From Colius striatus (taxonomy: Eukaryota; Chordata; Aves; Coliiformes; Coliidae), in assembly GCF_028858725.1 (NCBI RefSeq), contig NC_084763.1, positions 7,812,001 to 7,876,000 on the forward strand: a stretch of 64,000 bases of DNA. The letters are read 5' to 3'. Positions 1-12,600 of this stretch are shown here, piece by piece. The translations under genes were made by a program, and so were the position numbers. Numbering within the stretch: the stretch's first letter is position 1; the number at the start of each line of letters is the position of its first letter. The notes below the pieces were generated by a model, which made no database searches, was not told where the DNA came from, and was given only the letters and a program-made list of their open reading frames with translations.

Positions 1-509
1 TGTGATGGTTGCAGAGCATGTTCCTCCCCTGCTCCCCAAATGCATACACCCACTATTTGATTCTAAGCATAACTGGTTTACAATTTTGTACTGATGCAAA
101 GCAGGGGGTCTAAGGTGCTTTTTTGTAACTCCAGTATAAGGTAGAGTATGAGAGGGTGATGGAGTGTCCCTCCACCAGCTGCTCTGACCCAAAGAAGAAG
201 CAGCCAGGAGGGACATGCTGTAAGCTTGCAGAGTAGTCTTGGTAGACAGCAGAAGTGTGTGTTTGTGTGTGCACTGTTATGTTCAGCCCAAGGCTCTCCC
301 TTAAACTGCAACAGCCAACCTGAAGCAAAATGCAGCACAAAGGGAAGACTGTCTCAATTCCTAAACCTGTGAGCCCTGTTATTTACTGAGATGAAACCAG
401 CCATCTTCAGAAGAAACAGAGAATCCTTCCCCAGCTGGAAAGCCAACTGGATCACTTGTAAAATCAAGTCTTAAGAAAAAAATGCATTGAATGGGTAAGA
501 ATTAAATAC
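1..509. other. TRANK1 intron (partial)
   Basis: Intronic sequence after coding exon 14. No exon continuing the family's reading (AYKEWK-like) and no repeat could be recognised. Confidence 0.6.
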
Positions 510-647
510 CTCTGAATCTGTGAAAAAGTTGTAAAGGAGTACATCATCAAATTCCAAGCCTTTTGCTTCATAAACTGTCAGTACAAGTGCTAAACTAAGT
601 TCCTCAGGTATCTTCTCCTTTGCAGTTTCATTTGCCACTAAGACCAC
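510..647 (-). CDS. TRANK1: TRANK1 coding exon 14 (helicase motif V region)
   Basis: 138 nt, 46 codons; acceptor TTATGACAG, donor GTATTT. Encodes [16 protein letters not shown] and [18 protein letters not shown], the SF1 helicase motif V segment. The following exon is not in the 509 bases to the left. Confidence 0.95.
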
Positions 648-3600
648 CTGTCATAAAATACATGATTAAAAAGAACATATTAGGAAGGAAAAATAAATGA
701 AGAGCTGCATAGAGAAGGCATATAATCATGTCATGAAAATGCAAGAGCCTTCTCAAAACCAGACAATGTTTAACACAGACATTCCACCAGACTCCACAAA
801 AAAGGTCACAAAGCTGTGACTAGAAGACTGACAAATGAGTGGTATGTGCAGACAGCTGGAGATATGGTGTAAGAACATTCAGAGTTAGAAAAGAAAGGGA
901 CAGGCAACACCTGATGCAAAGAAGTCCAAAAAGAGAAAGACATGCTGTGAGAAAAAACAGAAACCAAGACAATAAAGGTTTCTAAGTTTAAAAAGTAGAG
1001 TTTACCAGTGAGATACAAGGGCTTAAAAAAGAAAGTTGTGGGCAGTCCATACATAATGATTTAGCAAGAGAGCTGAAAAAAATCTGCAAAAAGCTGTATA
1101 GCTACGAAAAGCAAACCTGATGTGCTCCAAATTCAATGGGTTGTGTTTTCCTTTTGTTGCCCCTCAGCAGAATTGCTAGGTCACTAACACTGCAGGACTC
1201 CAAGACTGTAGGTTTTGGTCCATCAAAGAGACCACAGTCCTTAGGAAGCCGATCAAAAGATTCTGGGAAATAGTGCTGAAGCAAATCAACCACTCCAGAA
1301 GCTAAATGGAGAATACCTGTAAGAGGCAGAACATTTACACTTCAGGCTGCCTGTTTTGCTTGCAAGCACATTTCAAGTTTTCCTTCAGACAAATACAGTC
1401 AAAACACGTGGTAAGAACGATTGTTCAAAAACTGTCAATTTTTAAAAGGCTCATTCTTGGGTTTTCAGTTGAGATGTCAAAAGATAGAATCTGCAGGTGA
1501 GAAAAAGCTGACCATCTGGTCTCTTAAAGAAAAACCTCAGGCCACAACATCTGACAAGCACGAGCCCAAACCATAAATAAATGTGTTACTTTACCTGAAT
1601 GGGACCTGTAGTTCTGGTACAACTGATAGATCCTTTTTGGTTTTCTAACACGCTGCTTCTTGTTCATGGAGTTCTTGCTTGCATAATGGAACAGTGACCT
1701 CAGATCACTAAAACGAAAGGCAACTCCTTTCATGATGCTCTGGGCGGTGTCACCAGTTAGAAACATGGCATTAGGGTCATTGATGCATTTCATTAACAGG
1801 GCTAGCTCAGCTTGGGTGAAATCCTGTATCTCGTCACCATAAAACTCATGGATAGACCACGGCAGCTCCCTGAGCTTTGACAGTCTTTGAGATAAGTTAT
1901 ATATGAAATCTTCTTCATCAAAGAAGCCCCTCTGCGATCGTATCTGCTGATAAAGACAGAAGAGGTGATAGATTTCACTCCTGTTTTCTGTGAAGTTTGG
2001 TGATCTCTTTCGGCCGAGCTTTTTGTACTGCTCCTCAGTAAGTTTACCCCCAAAGCAACTCAGTGCCTCAAAAGAGCCTTTCAGAAATGACTTTATTTCT
2101 TTCCAAACCAGTGCTGGATTGTACAAGCTTTTACCTTTTACCATTTTTGGCCATATTTCATTTGCAAATACATCATAAGTCACAAAAATCCGTGGATCGC
2201 TTTCCCTAGAGTATGTATCTGCGCCTCCTTCATCGTTGCTATGTTCTGCTTCACCGTTACCTTCTTCATCCTCATCTTGCCAGTTTGGTACAACCAAGTC
2301 TTCCTGAGGGCTCCAACCAACAATGGTTCTTTTAAGGCTTCCATCTTCGTTTCTTGGAAAAAATGGGTCAGGCATGGACGCATCCAGCAGCAGCAACAAC
2401 TGCTTGGAGGTGATAAACAGTGGAAAATTTTCATCTTTGACATCTTGTAGCTTGTGAACATTTGGCTCCAGAGGCCTGAAGTGACTGGTTACCTTGGAAG
2501 ACTTGCTAAGTTCAACGAAATTCTTCTGAACTTCTCGGCACAAGACGGGATTTTTTGTCACGAAGATCTGGTGCAGGTGCTCCAGCCTGTTTGACGCTTC
2601 CGTGCTAGGCATTTGGTTTCCTTCATCACATGAATTCACGTCTGCACCAGCTGTGCCCACAGGAACCTCCTCATCCTCACTGTCCTGGTCTTGCTCGTCG
2701 CTCACCTGCTCCTCACTCGAATCATCGCTGTCCACTTTTAGTTCACTCTCTTCCCTCTCTAACCCATCTTTTTCAACCTCACCGCACTTCCTCTGCTGCC
2801 ACGTTTGCCTCTCCAGCAGAGGACCATTTGCCAAGGTGGATTTCTCCCAGTAGGAATAGAATTTCTTCCAAAGCCTATACAAACAACAAGTCGTCTTCCC
2901 CGTCCCGCTTCGCCCAATTAAAATGATTGGTTCCATGGGCTTTGGATTGAGATCAATTACCGCGTACTCCAACTCCCCGACTCGGAAAGGGTATTCCACA
3001 GAAGAATGCACATCATTGATAATGTTAAGGGCCATGTTAGTACTGAAGCTATGAAACTTCATGATATTGTACTCCAACTCCGCCGCGCTGGCTGGAGGGA
3101 AGTACTCAGGTACGGTACGCTCCTTCGACTTTTCCGCCTCTGGGTCCTCAACGTAACAACGCGGGACGCGCTTCTGCGTCGTCACGCTGTGGTTCTGCTG
3201 TCCTTCGTTTATGCCCTTGAGCTTTTTCCTCAAGATGCAGGATAAACCACGGTTGTAGGAAGTACATATATTATCTAAGACACGGTTCAGCTTGCAGTGG
3301 TCGAGGACAATGGCCCAAATGCGGATGATTTCCGTGTACACTCTACCCGACTTTTCTGGAAGGCTTCTTGTCTGTTCTGTCTCCATGATCTTTTCCGCAC
3401 TCTCGCTGCAACGAGGAGAAAAGTCGATCGCAAGCTCCCACAGCATTCTGGGACCTTTGCCCAACTTGGCTTCATACAGCTGGATGTCAGCTTTCAAGTT
3501 TTTCAGTGGCTTCTGAAGGCCCCTAGTCCATTCCCCGTTGCCGAGCCGCTTAATGGTCATTATAGTTTTGGTTTTCAGATAGTGAGGCACAGCTTTGCTA

Positions 3601-6600
3601 CTCAACGTCTTCAATATTTCAGGAGTGCACTCTATTTCCCAGGTCATGTTATCAAACTCCTGCACATACGCCTCAATATCCAGAATCTTCTCCTTCTCTT
3701 CCTCTGGTTCTTCCTTTTCTCCATTAGGCAGGGCCGTACTACCTTCCCCCGTTCCTTTCTTTCTCCCCCAGTTACCCCCTTTTCCTTCGGGATAAGCTCT
3801 GCTTCCACAAGGCTGCGAGGACTCACTTCTGCCCTCTTCCAAATTAGCCTGGGCTGAAGATGACTTTTGTACCAGACAGTGCTCCTTCCTCAAGGTGTCA
3901 CCCAATTTCAGTTGCTGAATTAAAGCTGTGATGGCCTCCACTAGAGTTTCCTGCAGCGTGAAGGGGCTATTTATCCGTTCCGCTTCCTGCTCTGCCAACC
4001 GATCTTTTGTCTTTAGGGAACACGGGGTTTTTAAATCACGATGAGCTGCGTTGCCAGACGGTGCCTTTAATGAGGGCCCAGACGAAGAACGCCCTGTGCT
4101 CTTTGGCTGTGAAATCTCAGAGGCTGGAGCAGGCTTGGATGCTTTAACCAACTGCCCTGCTATATCCTGCCGGTACTTCTTTTTCTCCACTACAGCATTA
4201 TTCCAGGCAAGTAGCAGTGGATCAGTTTTCTTAATTTTATACCTCACATCTCTTCCTAGTTTGTTTTTTATATTGAAGTTCACATCAAATCTTGCCAAGG
4301 ACTCGATTACTCTCTTGACTTGTTTGGAAAAGGCTCTCTGAAAAACAAAATGCATCACTGTATTTCCGTTCTCATCTTGCACGTTTGGATTAAGATAGTG
4401 AAACTCGGAAGGTCTTGAAGCAAAGAGATCGAGTAGACAGTTCAGGATGCTTAAACCAGTGCCATCTGAAAGCAAGAGAAAACAAACATAACAAAACCAA
4501 ATCACTGGCTTTACAAAGCTCCTTTGTAGGCCAAGAATATTTAATCTCTTTTTTTTTCCTGCAGCTATTAAAAGAAAACCAATTTCTTTTCAAAATTAAA
4601 AAGAAAATCTCCATCTCATGTTTGTAAAACCTGCTTATTTGAAATGGCTCAGAACTAAGCTTTTCTAATACTCAGGGAAAACAACACAGCAGCAGTAAGG
4701 TTTCAGAAATCCCTACCTAGTGCTGCAATTGCTCCTGTAGCATCAGTCAATCTCGTTCCTCTTTTTTAACCTCTGGCTGCAGATAGCTCTGTTTATCTTC
4801 CAGCATCAGCCCTGACTGCTGTCCAAGACAGGTTTGTGACTGGTTGTCTGGACAAGCAGCAGCCCTGTGTACTCCTATGGTTCAATCTAAAATGCCCCCT
4901 AGAAGTAATCTGCTGCAGGTAGCTTTGGTTCACTAAAATAGCCTGTGGCAAATTCCAGCTATCTCCCCATAGCTGAGGTTTCCCTAGAGCAATTTCCTAC
5001 AAAATTAGATTAGTCCAATACCTCCCTGGGGGAAAAGATAATTCTTTTTAAAAAGAGACATTTTACAGCTTTCTGGATTTAATCCACACAATATATGTGA
5101 TTTAAAGCAGATAATGTCCGTGAAACATTTCTTTCCTAAAATAGTGACCCAACAAAATAATTGTAAGGAAATTCCACCCCATAAACTTTACACAGGGAAA
5201 AATACTTCAGAGAAGATGTTGTCATTGGACTTCTTGATCTTTTGATTTAAAATTTATGACTAGCAGTACCTATGCTTTTAATCTCTCTAAATCTACTAAA
5301 TGAAATGTTTGTACTTTATAAAGTAATAAATTCAGTACTTTTAATCCTTCAACTCAAAATGCATTTGTTCTTAATTTAAAATCTAACCTGATCTTGGGGC
5401 TCAATTTGATAGTTTGTCTTAATTTCTTACATTTTTACACAAGCCCTACCATACACTAACTCACTCCTCTGAATACAACTCTCCTTGATTTGCAACTGAA
5501 GGAAAATGGGAAATGGATTTCAGATGTCACTGTAGGATTTCCTTCAAAGTCTGCAGCCACTGCTCTGCCTTTACCTTTGTTTTCTCCTAGCTCCTTCTTG
5601 TTTACTTCATTCCCACTCGGTACACAATGTACAGAGTTTCAAAGAGGAAATCAGCTTGATTATAAGAGTTCACAAAGTAGTAACTGACGTTACAGCTGCT
5701 TGATTGCCCCCGGTCACCTGAGTTGCCATTAACCTCCTCATAGTCCCAGATACTGTAACCAGAGAGTAGAACACATCAGCTTAAAGATTGGTACAAACCC
5801 TCTGGCTTGTAAACTCTGGGGCCTGAGACACAATCAGACATCCTGATCTGCTGTCTCTGCTACCACATCAGCAAAGTGCAGCAGAAGGGGCAGTGGGCTG
5901 GGCAGGTAAGAAACGGGGATGTTTTCAACAGCTGCTGTGAAAACAACAGCCCACATCTGCTAGAGCTCTTTGTGTCTCCTAGGCCCAGGCATACAAAAAC
6001 CTTACCTCTGTTATTTAAACAGATGGAAACTGCAGCATGTAGAGGAGTATCTCCTTGTGCAGTGGAGACATTTCGAGGATCTGCACCTTTGGTCAGCAGC
6101 AAATACACCAGCTCAAAGTAACTCTTTTTGAGGCATATTTGCAGTGGTATTTCAGATTTGGTTCCAATCCCATCTGGCAGAGCTGGTGTGAAGGGGATGT
6201 GAAAATATCAGGGGTTAAATCTGACATGACAGATCTGCAAACTACAGAAAGTTTTAAACAGACAAAGGTACATGCTGATTGCTGAGATGGTGGCTTTCTT
6301 TCCCCCTTAGCTTTTTAAATGTATAAGTTAACGACTTTTTGACTAAGAAGTAGTTCAGAATCTCCTCTCATGTCCCATTAACATATCTTGTTCAAATATG
6401 TCAGTCACTGACCAAACCAAGAAGCCTCCCTTCACTTCTGGTACTCACAATGCTGCAGCAAGACAGCTGTGTCCTTAACTTACAGCTAACACCAAATGTT
6501 AAGATGAAATGAAAAATGCCAAAGCGATCCTAGGAGTAAACCTCATCCAAAAGAAGAAAAATGATGAAGTCTGCTCTAGCTAAAAAAAGAGATATCTGGT

Positions 6601-9600
6601 CATGCCTTTGAAACCACTGAAGCAGTCAATAAAACCAGACTGATCCCAAAGACTGAGGCTTATAGTTTCTATTGGGATAAGACTGTGGCTGAAGACAGAG
6701 AAATTAAAACCTGAAGAAACTACGAGCAAAGAAGCAACAATAATCTTTGGCCTTTTGCCTTTCACTAACCCTGACTGCCAAATTTCATTTGAAAAACATC
6801 TTCCATCCCATATGACCTTGTTAACTTCCCCATGTCATGCAGAGCAGATGCAGTTGATGGACTGCACTCCAACCAAGCTGCTGCACTTATACCAATGCAG
6901 GTTTTTTTGTGGCTTTGTGTTTCTGAAACCATGTTGTTCCAAACATGCCAAACGAAATGCCAGATCTTCTATAACACATTAATATTGCACAGTTATTCAC
7001 CTCCTTGTTCAATCAAGCATCTTATGAGGGGCACTTGCATATCTGTTCTGTCACACTGTTGGATAACGTTGCCGATGTCAACGTCTGAAAGGCTGCAGTT
7101 TTTGAAGAGTCCTCCACCTGACGGTTCCTCCCCGCTGGATTTCCCTGTTAACAGCAGCAAAACTTTCTGCCACATTTGCTTCTCCAGCAACTGTTTTATG
7201 AAGCTGTTAGCACAGGCTTGGGAGATGTTGCAAACCACTCCTCCAGGGATTTCTGCAAGACAGTCAAGACAACGTAACTCACTCAAAGCTACGTAATAAA
7301 ATCCATCTCACTGTAAACTGATTTCAGAAAAATGAACTCATTAAATTCAGAACAGCAAAATGCAACACTTGGATCTTTCCATCCTCATGCTGACAGCAAA
7401 CTAAGTTTGAACATTTCGATTCATCATACTGAATGTTTGTGCATACTCCGGTATATTTCAGTGCAAAACACAACAGTAAAAATAAGGAAAAGCCCATTGT
7501 TCCAGTAATATCAGCTGCAGAAACAGGGAAGAGAAGGAAGGGTAAAAGAGCAAAAACTGGATGTTAGCATCAATCACATTTTTCACAGCAATTAAGTTTT
7601 GTGAAGGGGAGAAACGGGAACTCGCTGTACCTTTCACAGAAGACAGCAGCTTCAGAAATCGTTTAACTGCATCTTCATTCAGTACATTTTTATGATGTGC
7701 TCCATTTTCAAACCTGTAGAACTGGACAAACTGTTCAAGAGCATTCAGGAGAGAATCTGTATCGGCTGTGGCTCTGCCTTCACATTCTGCAAAACATGAC
7801 AGAAACTGAATATCCACTTCCTTGCTGGTATGTTTCAAGGGCAGGGTTATAACATGTTACACCTCCAGGCTCTGGGAAAGGTCTGCTGGCAGGTTAAGAT
7901 CAGATGGTTGAAACTCTTACTGCCAAAGCCAGCCTTGTGGTGGATTTCATATCCCAAAGGATATTTGATACACTCAAATACACTCTTTACCATAATACAC
8001 TAGGTTGAAAATGGCAATAGTTCACAGTAGTTCTGCATGCAGGCAGGATGCTGACATATCATTGTTCAACATATCTTTGTTCAGAATCCAACACACCACT
8101 TTGATCAGATGTCCTGAGCTTGTCAGACTCCTCAGTACCATTTAAGAAATATAGCCATAAATTACTTAGTCCTCTTAAAAGAAAAAAACCAAACCAAGGA
8201 GGAAAAAAAACCCCACTACACCAAAATACCTACATGATTAAGAGGTATTTAGGTAATGGGCAATGGCAGATTTTAAATTAGGTGCCAATAAACGCCCTTA
8301 AATGAAAACTGAAAGATTTGGTCTGATGTTCATAAAAGCTTTGAGGAATTCAGGTATATCAAAGACCAAACAAAACACTAGCTTTACTCCTTAGGACAAA
8401 GAGACTGACAGGTTAGTCATCTTTTTAGCAATGAGGACTAACCTCAGACTGCCACTCGTAAAGTAGAGGTTTACTCTCCAGCCTCTCTTTTCGCACCAAG
8501 CCTAGAAAATTCTTGTGGGCTGTGCATTGACAAAACCAAACTAAATTAAAAAGATTGATCATAGAAAGGCTGAGCTACCTGGAAAACCAACCAAAGCAAT
8601 TACCACCACAGGGATATTGGTGTTAACCTCCTGAGAACCACTGGGCTAAGATCTTCCTCAGATCTCTGCAGTTAAGAATACGTGTGAATCTGTTTGCCAG
8701 GAGTCACAAGATGCAAGTGTGATGAAAGTCAGTGCTTTCCAGTAAACTTACATGCAATACATACATGAATGTAGATATGCAGCCTGAAACCTCTGCTTTT
8801 GCAAAGTTTGATCTGCCTGTGCAGTCTTTTGTTCCGTCTGCGCTTTAAGATTCGCATGACATGAGCAAGCTCTGTTTTGAAAAGGTTATGTTTTGGGCTA
8901 ATATAGTAACATTGCTAATACAGGTGGTACCTTAAAGTTCTGGCTGGTTAGTGCCAGGGGAAAAAAGCAGATCAAGCCATCTCAGAAAGCCATCTCACCA
9001 AGCCATCTCAGAAAGACTGTACTGAAGAAATGCTCCCAAGACAAACAATGTTCATGCTTGCGACTTATTTTTTAAACTGTAGTCTATGGCTTGAAAAGAT
9101 CCACTGTAGGATCTACCTCCTCAGTTTCTGAACCTCAAAGTCCTGTAGGAATATCTTGTTCCAAATGGCCTCCTAGGACTGGATCTTCTGCTGGAAATGT
9201 CTGTGGTCCACTATAATGTCTTTCAGAGCTAGGATGTAACAACCAAGCCATAGTGCCATGCTGCCAAGAAGGTGCATCCTGTGGGGAGAGTCCAGTCCTG
9301 AGGGTAGACAGCTCCCCATCTCTTCCCTCAAACAGCATCTCTAAGACCATGTTGCAGTACAGGCAGCTCAGGCTTACTTCATTTGTTGGGGCAGACAGGA
9401 CATTCTATAAGGGCTGTCCAGTCTCAATACTGTCACACTGGGGGGATGGTGTACAATTCATGTTTTATCATTCCCATTTATTGGCATGGAAGAGGAAATT
9501 CCCATTATTTGGGTAATCACACTTGATACATTAGCTTCCAGAAAGGAAACTTAGGGAAAAAAAACTACAGACAAGTGAGAATCCTCTTCAGAACTGACAG

Positions 9601-12600
9601 GCTTTTATAAGAAACAGCAGCCTGGAAGCCAGTTTGTCACCTCAGTTCATGATGTTCCATATTAGCACTAGGACAATTAAGAGTTTCCTGTATGACAAGT
9701 CCTTTGCAAACTGCCTAGAATTGTAATTAATAACTTTTTAAAAGCACTTTGAAGTTTCTCCATACTTCAAGAGCATAAGTAAATCTTAGCTCCCCTGCTT
9801 TGGTTCTGAGTAGCTGTCATAGTTTTAGTTTGATGGCCTGCTCTGCTATTCTTTTCCCCTTAACATATGCAGAAGTTAAATTCCAAGTCATACCAAAGTT
9901 TTAGCTGCTCATCACAGCCATAGATCAGAGATGGCTAAACCTTTGTGAACAAAGAGCTCTTAGTAAAAGGTTATTTTGTTTTGTCAAGTTTTCACTCATA
10001 TTTTCATCCCTTCAAACCTTTAAAAGCATTTTAAATATGCCACCAGTTCTTTAACAAAATGCTCTTATTTTCTAAAACATAAAGGGAAAGTAAAATGTGA
10101 AAACTGAACAAGCATCAGAAAGAAGCAGGGGGGGAGCCTCATGTTAAGACTGAGGAGAGAAATCAGTGGCAGCTTACAGCAACTTGGAATTACTTAGTGA
10201 GTGATACACTAAGAACATGAGTTAGAGACAGCAGCCTCCTTCAAACAAGGACAAAACGCTCATCAACGAGCGACAGGAGATCAGGATGAGGAACAACCCC
10301 ATGCACCAGGACAGGCTGGGGGTCAAACTGCTGCAGAGCAGCTCTGTAGAGAGGGACCTGGGAGTCCTGATTGATAATAAACTAACCATGAGCCAGCAAT
10401 GTGCCCTCGTGGCCAAGAAGGCCAATGGCAGCCTGGGATGCATCAAGAAGAGTGTGGGCAGCAGGTCAAGGGAGGTTCTGCTCCCTCTCTACTCTGCCCT
10501 GGTGAGGCCTCATCTGGAGTCCTGTGTCCAGTTCTGGGCTCCTCAGCTCAAGAGGGACAGGGAAGTGCTGGAGAGAGTCCAGCACAGGGCCACCAAGATG
10601 ATCAGGGGACAGGAGCATCTTTCATACAAGGAAAGGCTGTGGGAACTGGGGCTGTTTAGTCTGGAGAAGAGGAGATTGAGGGTGGATCTTATTAACATTT
10701 ATAAATATCTAAAGGGTGAGTGTCAGGAGGTTGGGACATCCCTCTTTTCTACAGTAGATAGTAACAGGCCAAGGGGTAAAGGGATGAAGCTGGAACACAA
10801 AAAGTTCCATTTAAACATAAGGAGAAACTATTTCCCTGTTGAGGTGAGGGAGCCCTGGCACAGGCTGCCCAGAGGGGTTGTGGAGTCTCCTTCCTTGGAG
10901 GTCTTCAAGACCCGCCTGGACATGTTCCTATGTGACCTGATCTAGGTGACCCTGCTTCTGCAGGGGGGTTGGACTAGATGATCTCTAAAGATCCCTTCCA
11001 ACCCTACCATTCTGTGATTCTATGACACCTCATACAAAAAAGTGACATCAAACCCACTTGCTATTACGAACCACAAATGAAACAACTCTGTATCTAAAGG
11101 ATACAGTCTAAAACCAGGCAAAGCACACAGTGTGTGTCCTACCTGTCCGTTTCTCTGCAGAAGCGCGTTGCTCAATGTGACTGGTGACTGCTTTCACGGC
11201 ATCGAAGTTTTTGTTCTTTTTCAAGATATCTGTAACATATCTTGAGCGTGAATCTGGAACAGTGGGATCAACCCCAAAGTTCAGGAGCATGATCACATCT
11301 TCTGTTTGGCCTAGAATGTTACATGAATAAACGTTAGAGGAAGAATAATTTTCATTGTGCAGAGGTTCGTTCCTCTTTCCTTTGTGTTTCAAATCCCTGG
11401 CACTCTTCCTAGCGTGAGTTAAAGTACAACATTGATTTTTCCAGTGTCATAAGAATACCCAACTGTACCTTATTTTCCCCCAAAATAAACCTCTTTGGAA
11501 AAACTAAAATCCTGTTTGGGAAATGAGAGCACTGAAAGACAAGAGGCTGGGTGAATCGGGAGCATCTCACTGGCCAGAGGTGGTATGTGGAATTCACTTC
11601 CTCCCTTATTTCCAACCCTGTTCTCCAGGTTCTAGGCAAACTGCTCTATACATAAAGAAACAAAATCAAAACAAGGGATTTGGCTGCTGTTTGGAAGGTG
11701 ACTGAATCAACCCCAATATTTCACATACTCAGCCATGAACACACACAACTAGGTACTGAGTTTCTTCCCTTGGCAATCAGCCTTACAGCAAAGATGTCTA
11801 GTTTGACTCATGGTAGATACCACTGCTATCAACAGAAACTACTAACCTTTATAGCACTTCACAACAAGTATTAGAGATTATACACAGACATAATAAATAT
11901 AATGGTGATTTAAAGCCTTTACACAGTATCTAATATTCTGGAAGAGGACATGCTTGCTTCTTGGTATGTCACATTGCACTACTAGGGGAAGCTTTACAGC
12001 CCTGCAAGCAGCTGCTTCTCTTTGCCTGAAATAAGCACGTTTCCATAAGCCATTCTCTCAGGGCAGCTGGGAGAGCACAGGAGCACCAAACCACCAAGCC
12101 ACAGAGAAGACTGAAAGACTATGGTGAGTAAATAAGTGTTAGAGCACCACACATGCTCCAGGCACATCACACAGCCTCTGCCACCCCATGTGCTGAAGGG
12201 AAAACCCAGATGAGGAAAAAAAGACAGGCTAAAACAAGTGACTTGCTCTATTTTTCTAAGTCTTACCATTGAAGCTATATTAGGAATTACACTTTCTTAA
12301 CAGACAAGTGCAGGGGTTGATTTTTACATGTATGTCTTTATACATTTATAAGTATGCTTTAGATATACACACTATAGAAAGAACTTGTGGATAGCAAATT
12401 AAACATGAACCAGCAATGTGCCCCCGTGGCCAAGAAGGCCAGTGGTATTCTGGGATGCATCAAGAAGAGTGTGGCCAGCAGCTTGAGGGAAGTTATCCCC
12501 CTGCTTGTACTCTGCCCTGGTAAGGCCTCATCTGGAGTCCTGTGTTCAGTTCTGGGCTCCTCAGCTCACAAGAGACAGGGACCTGCTGGAGAGAGTCCAG

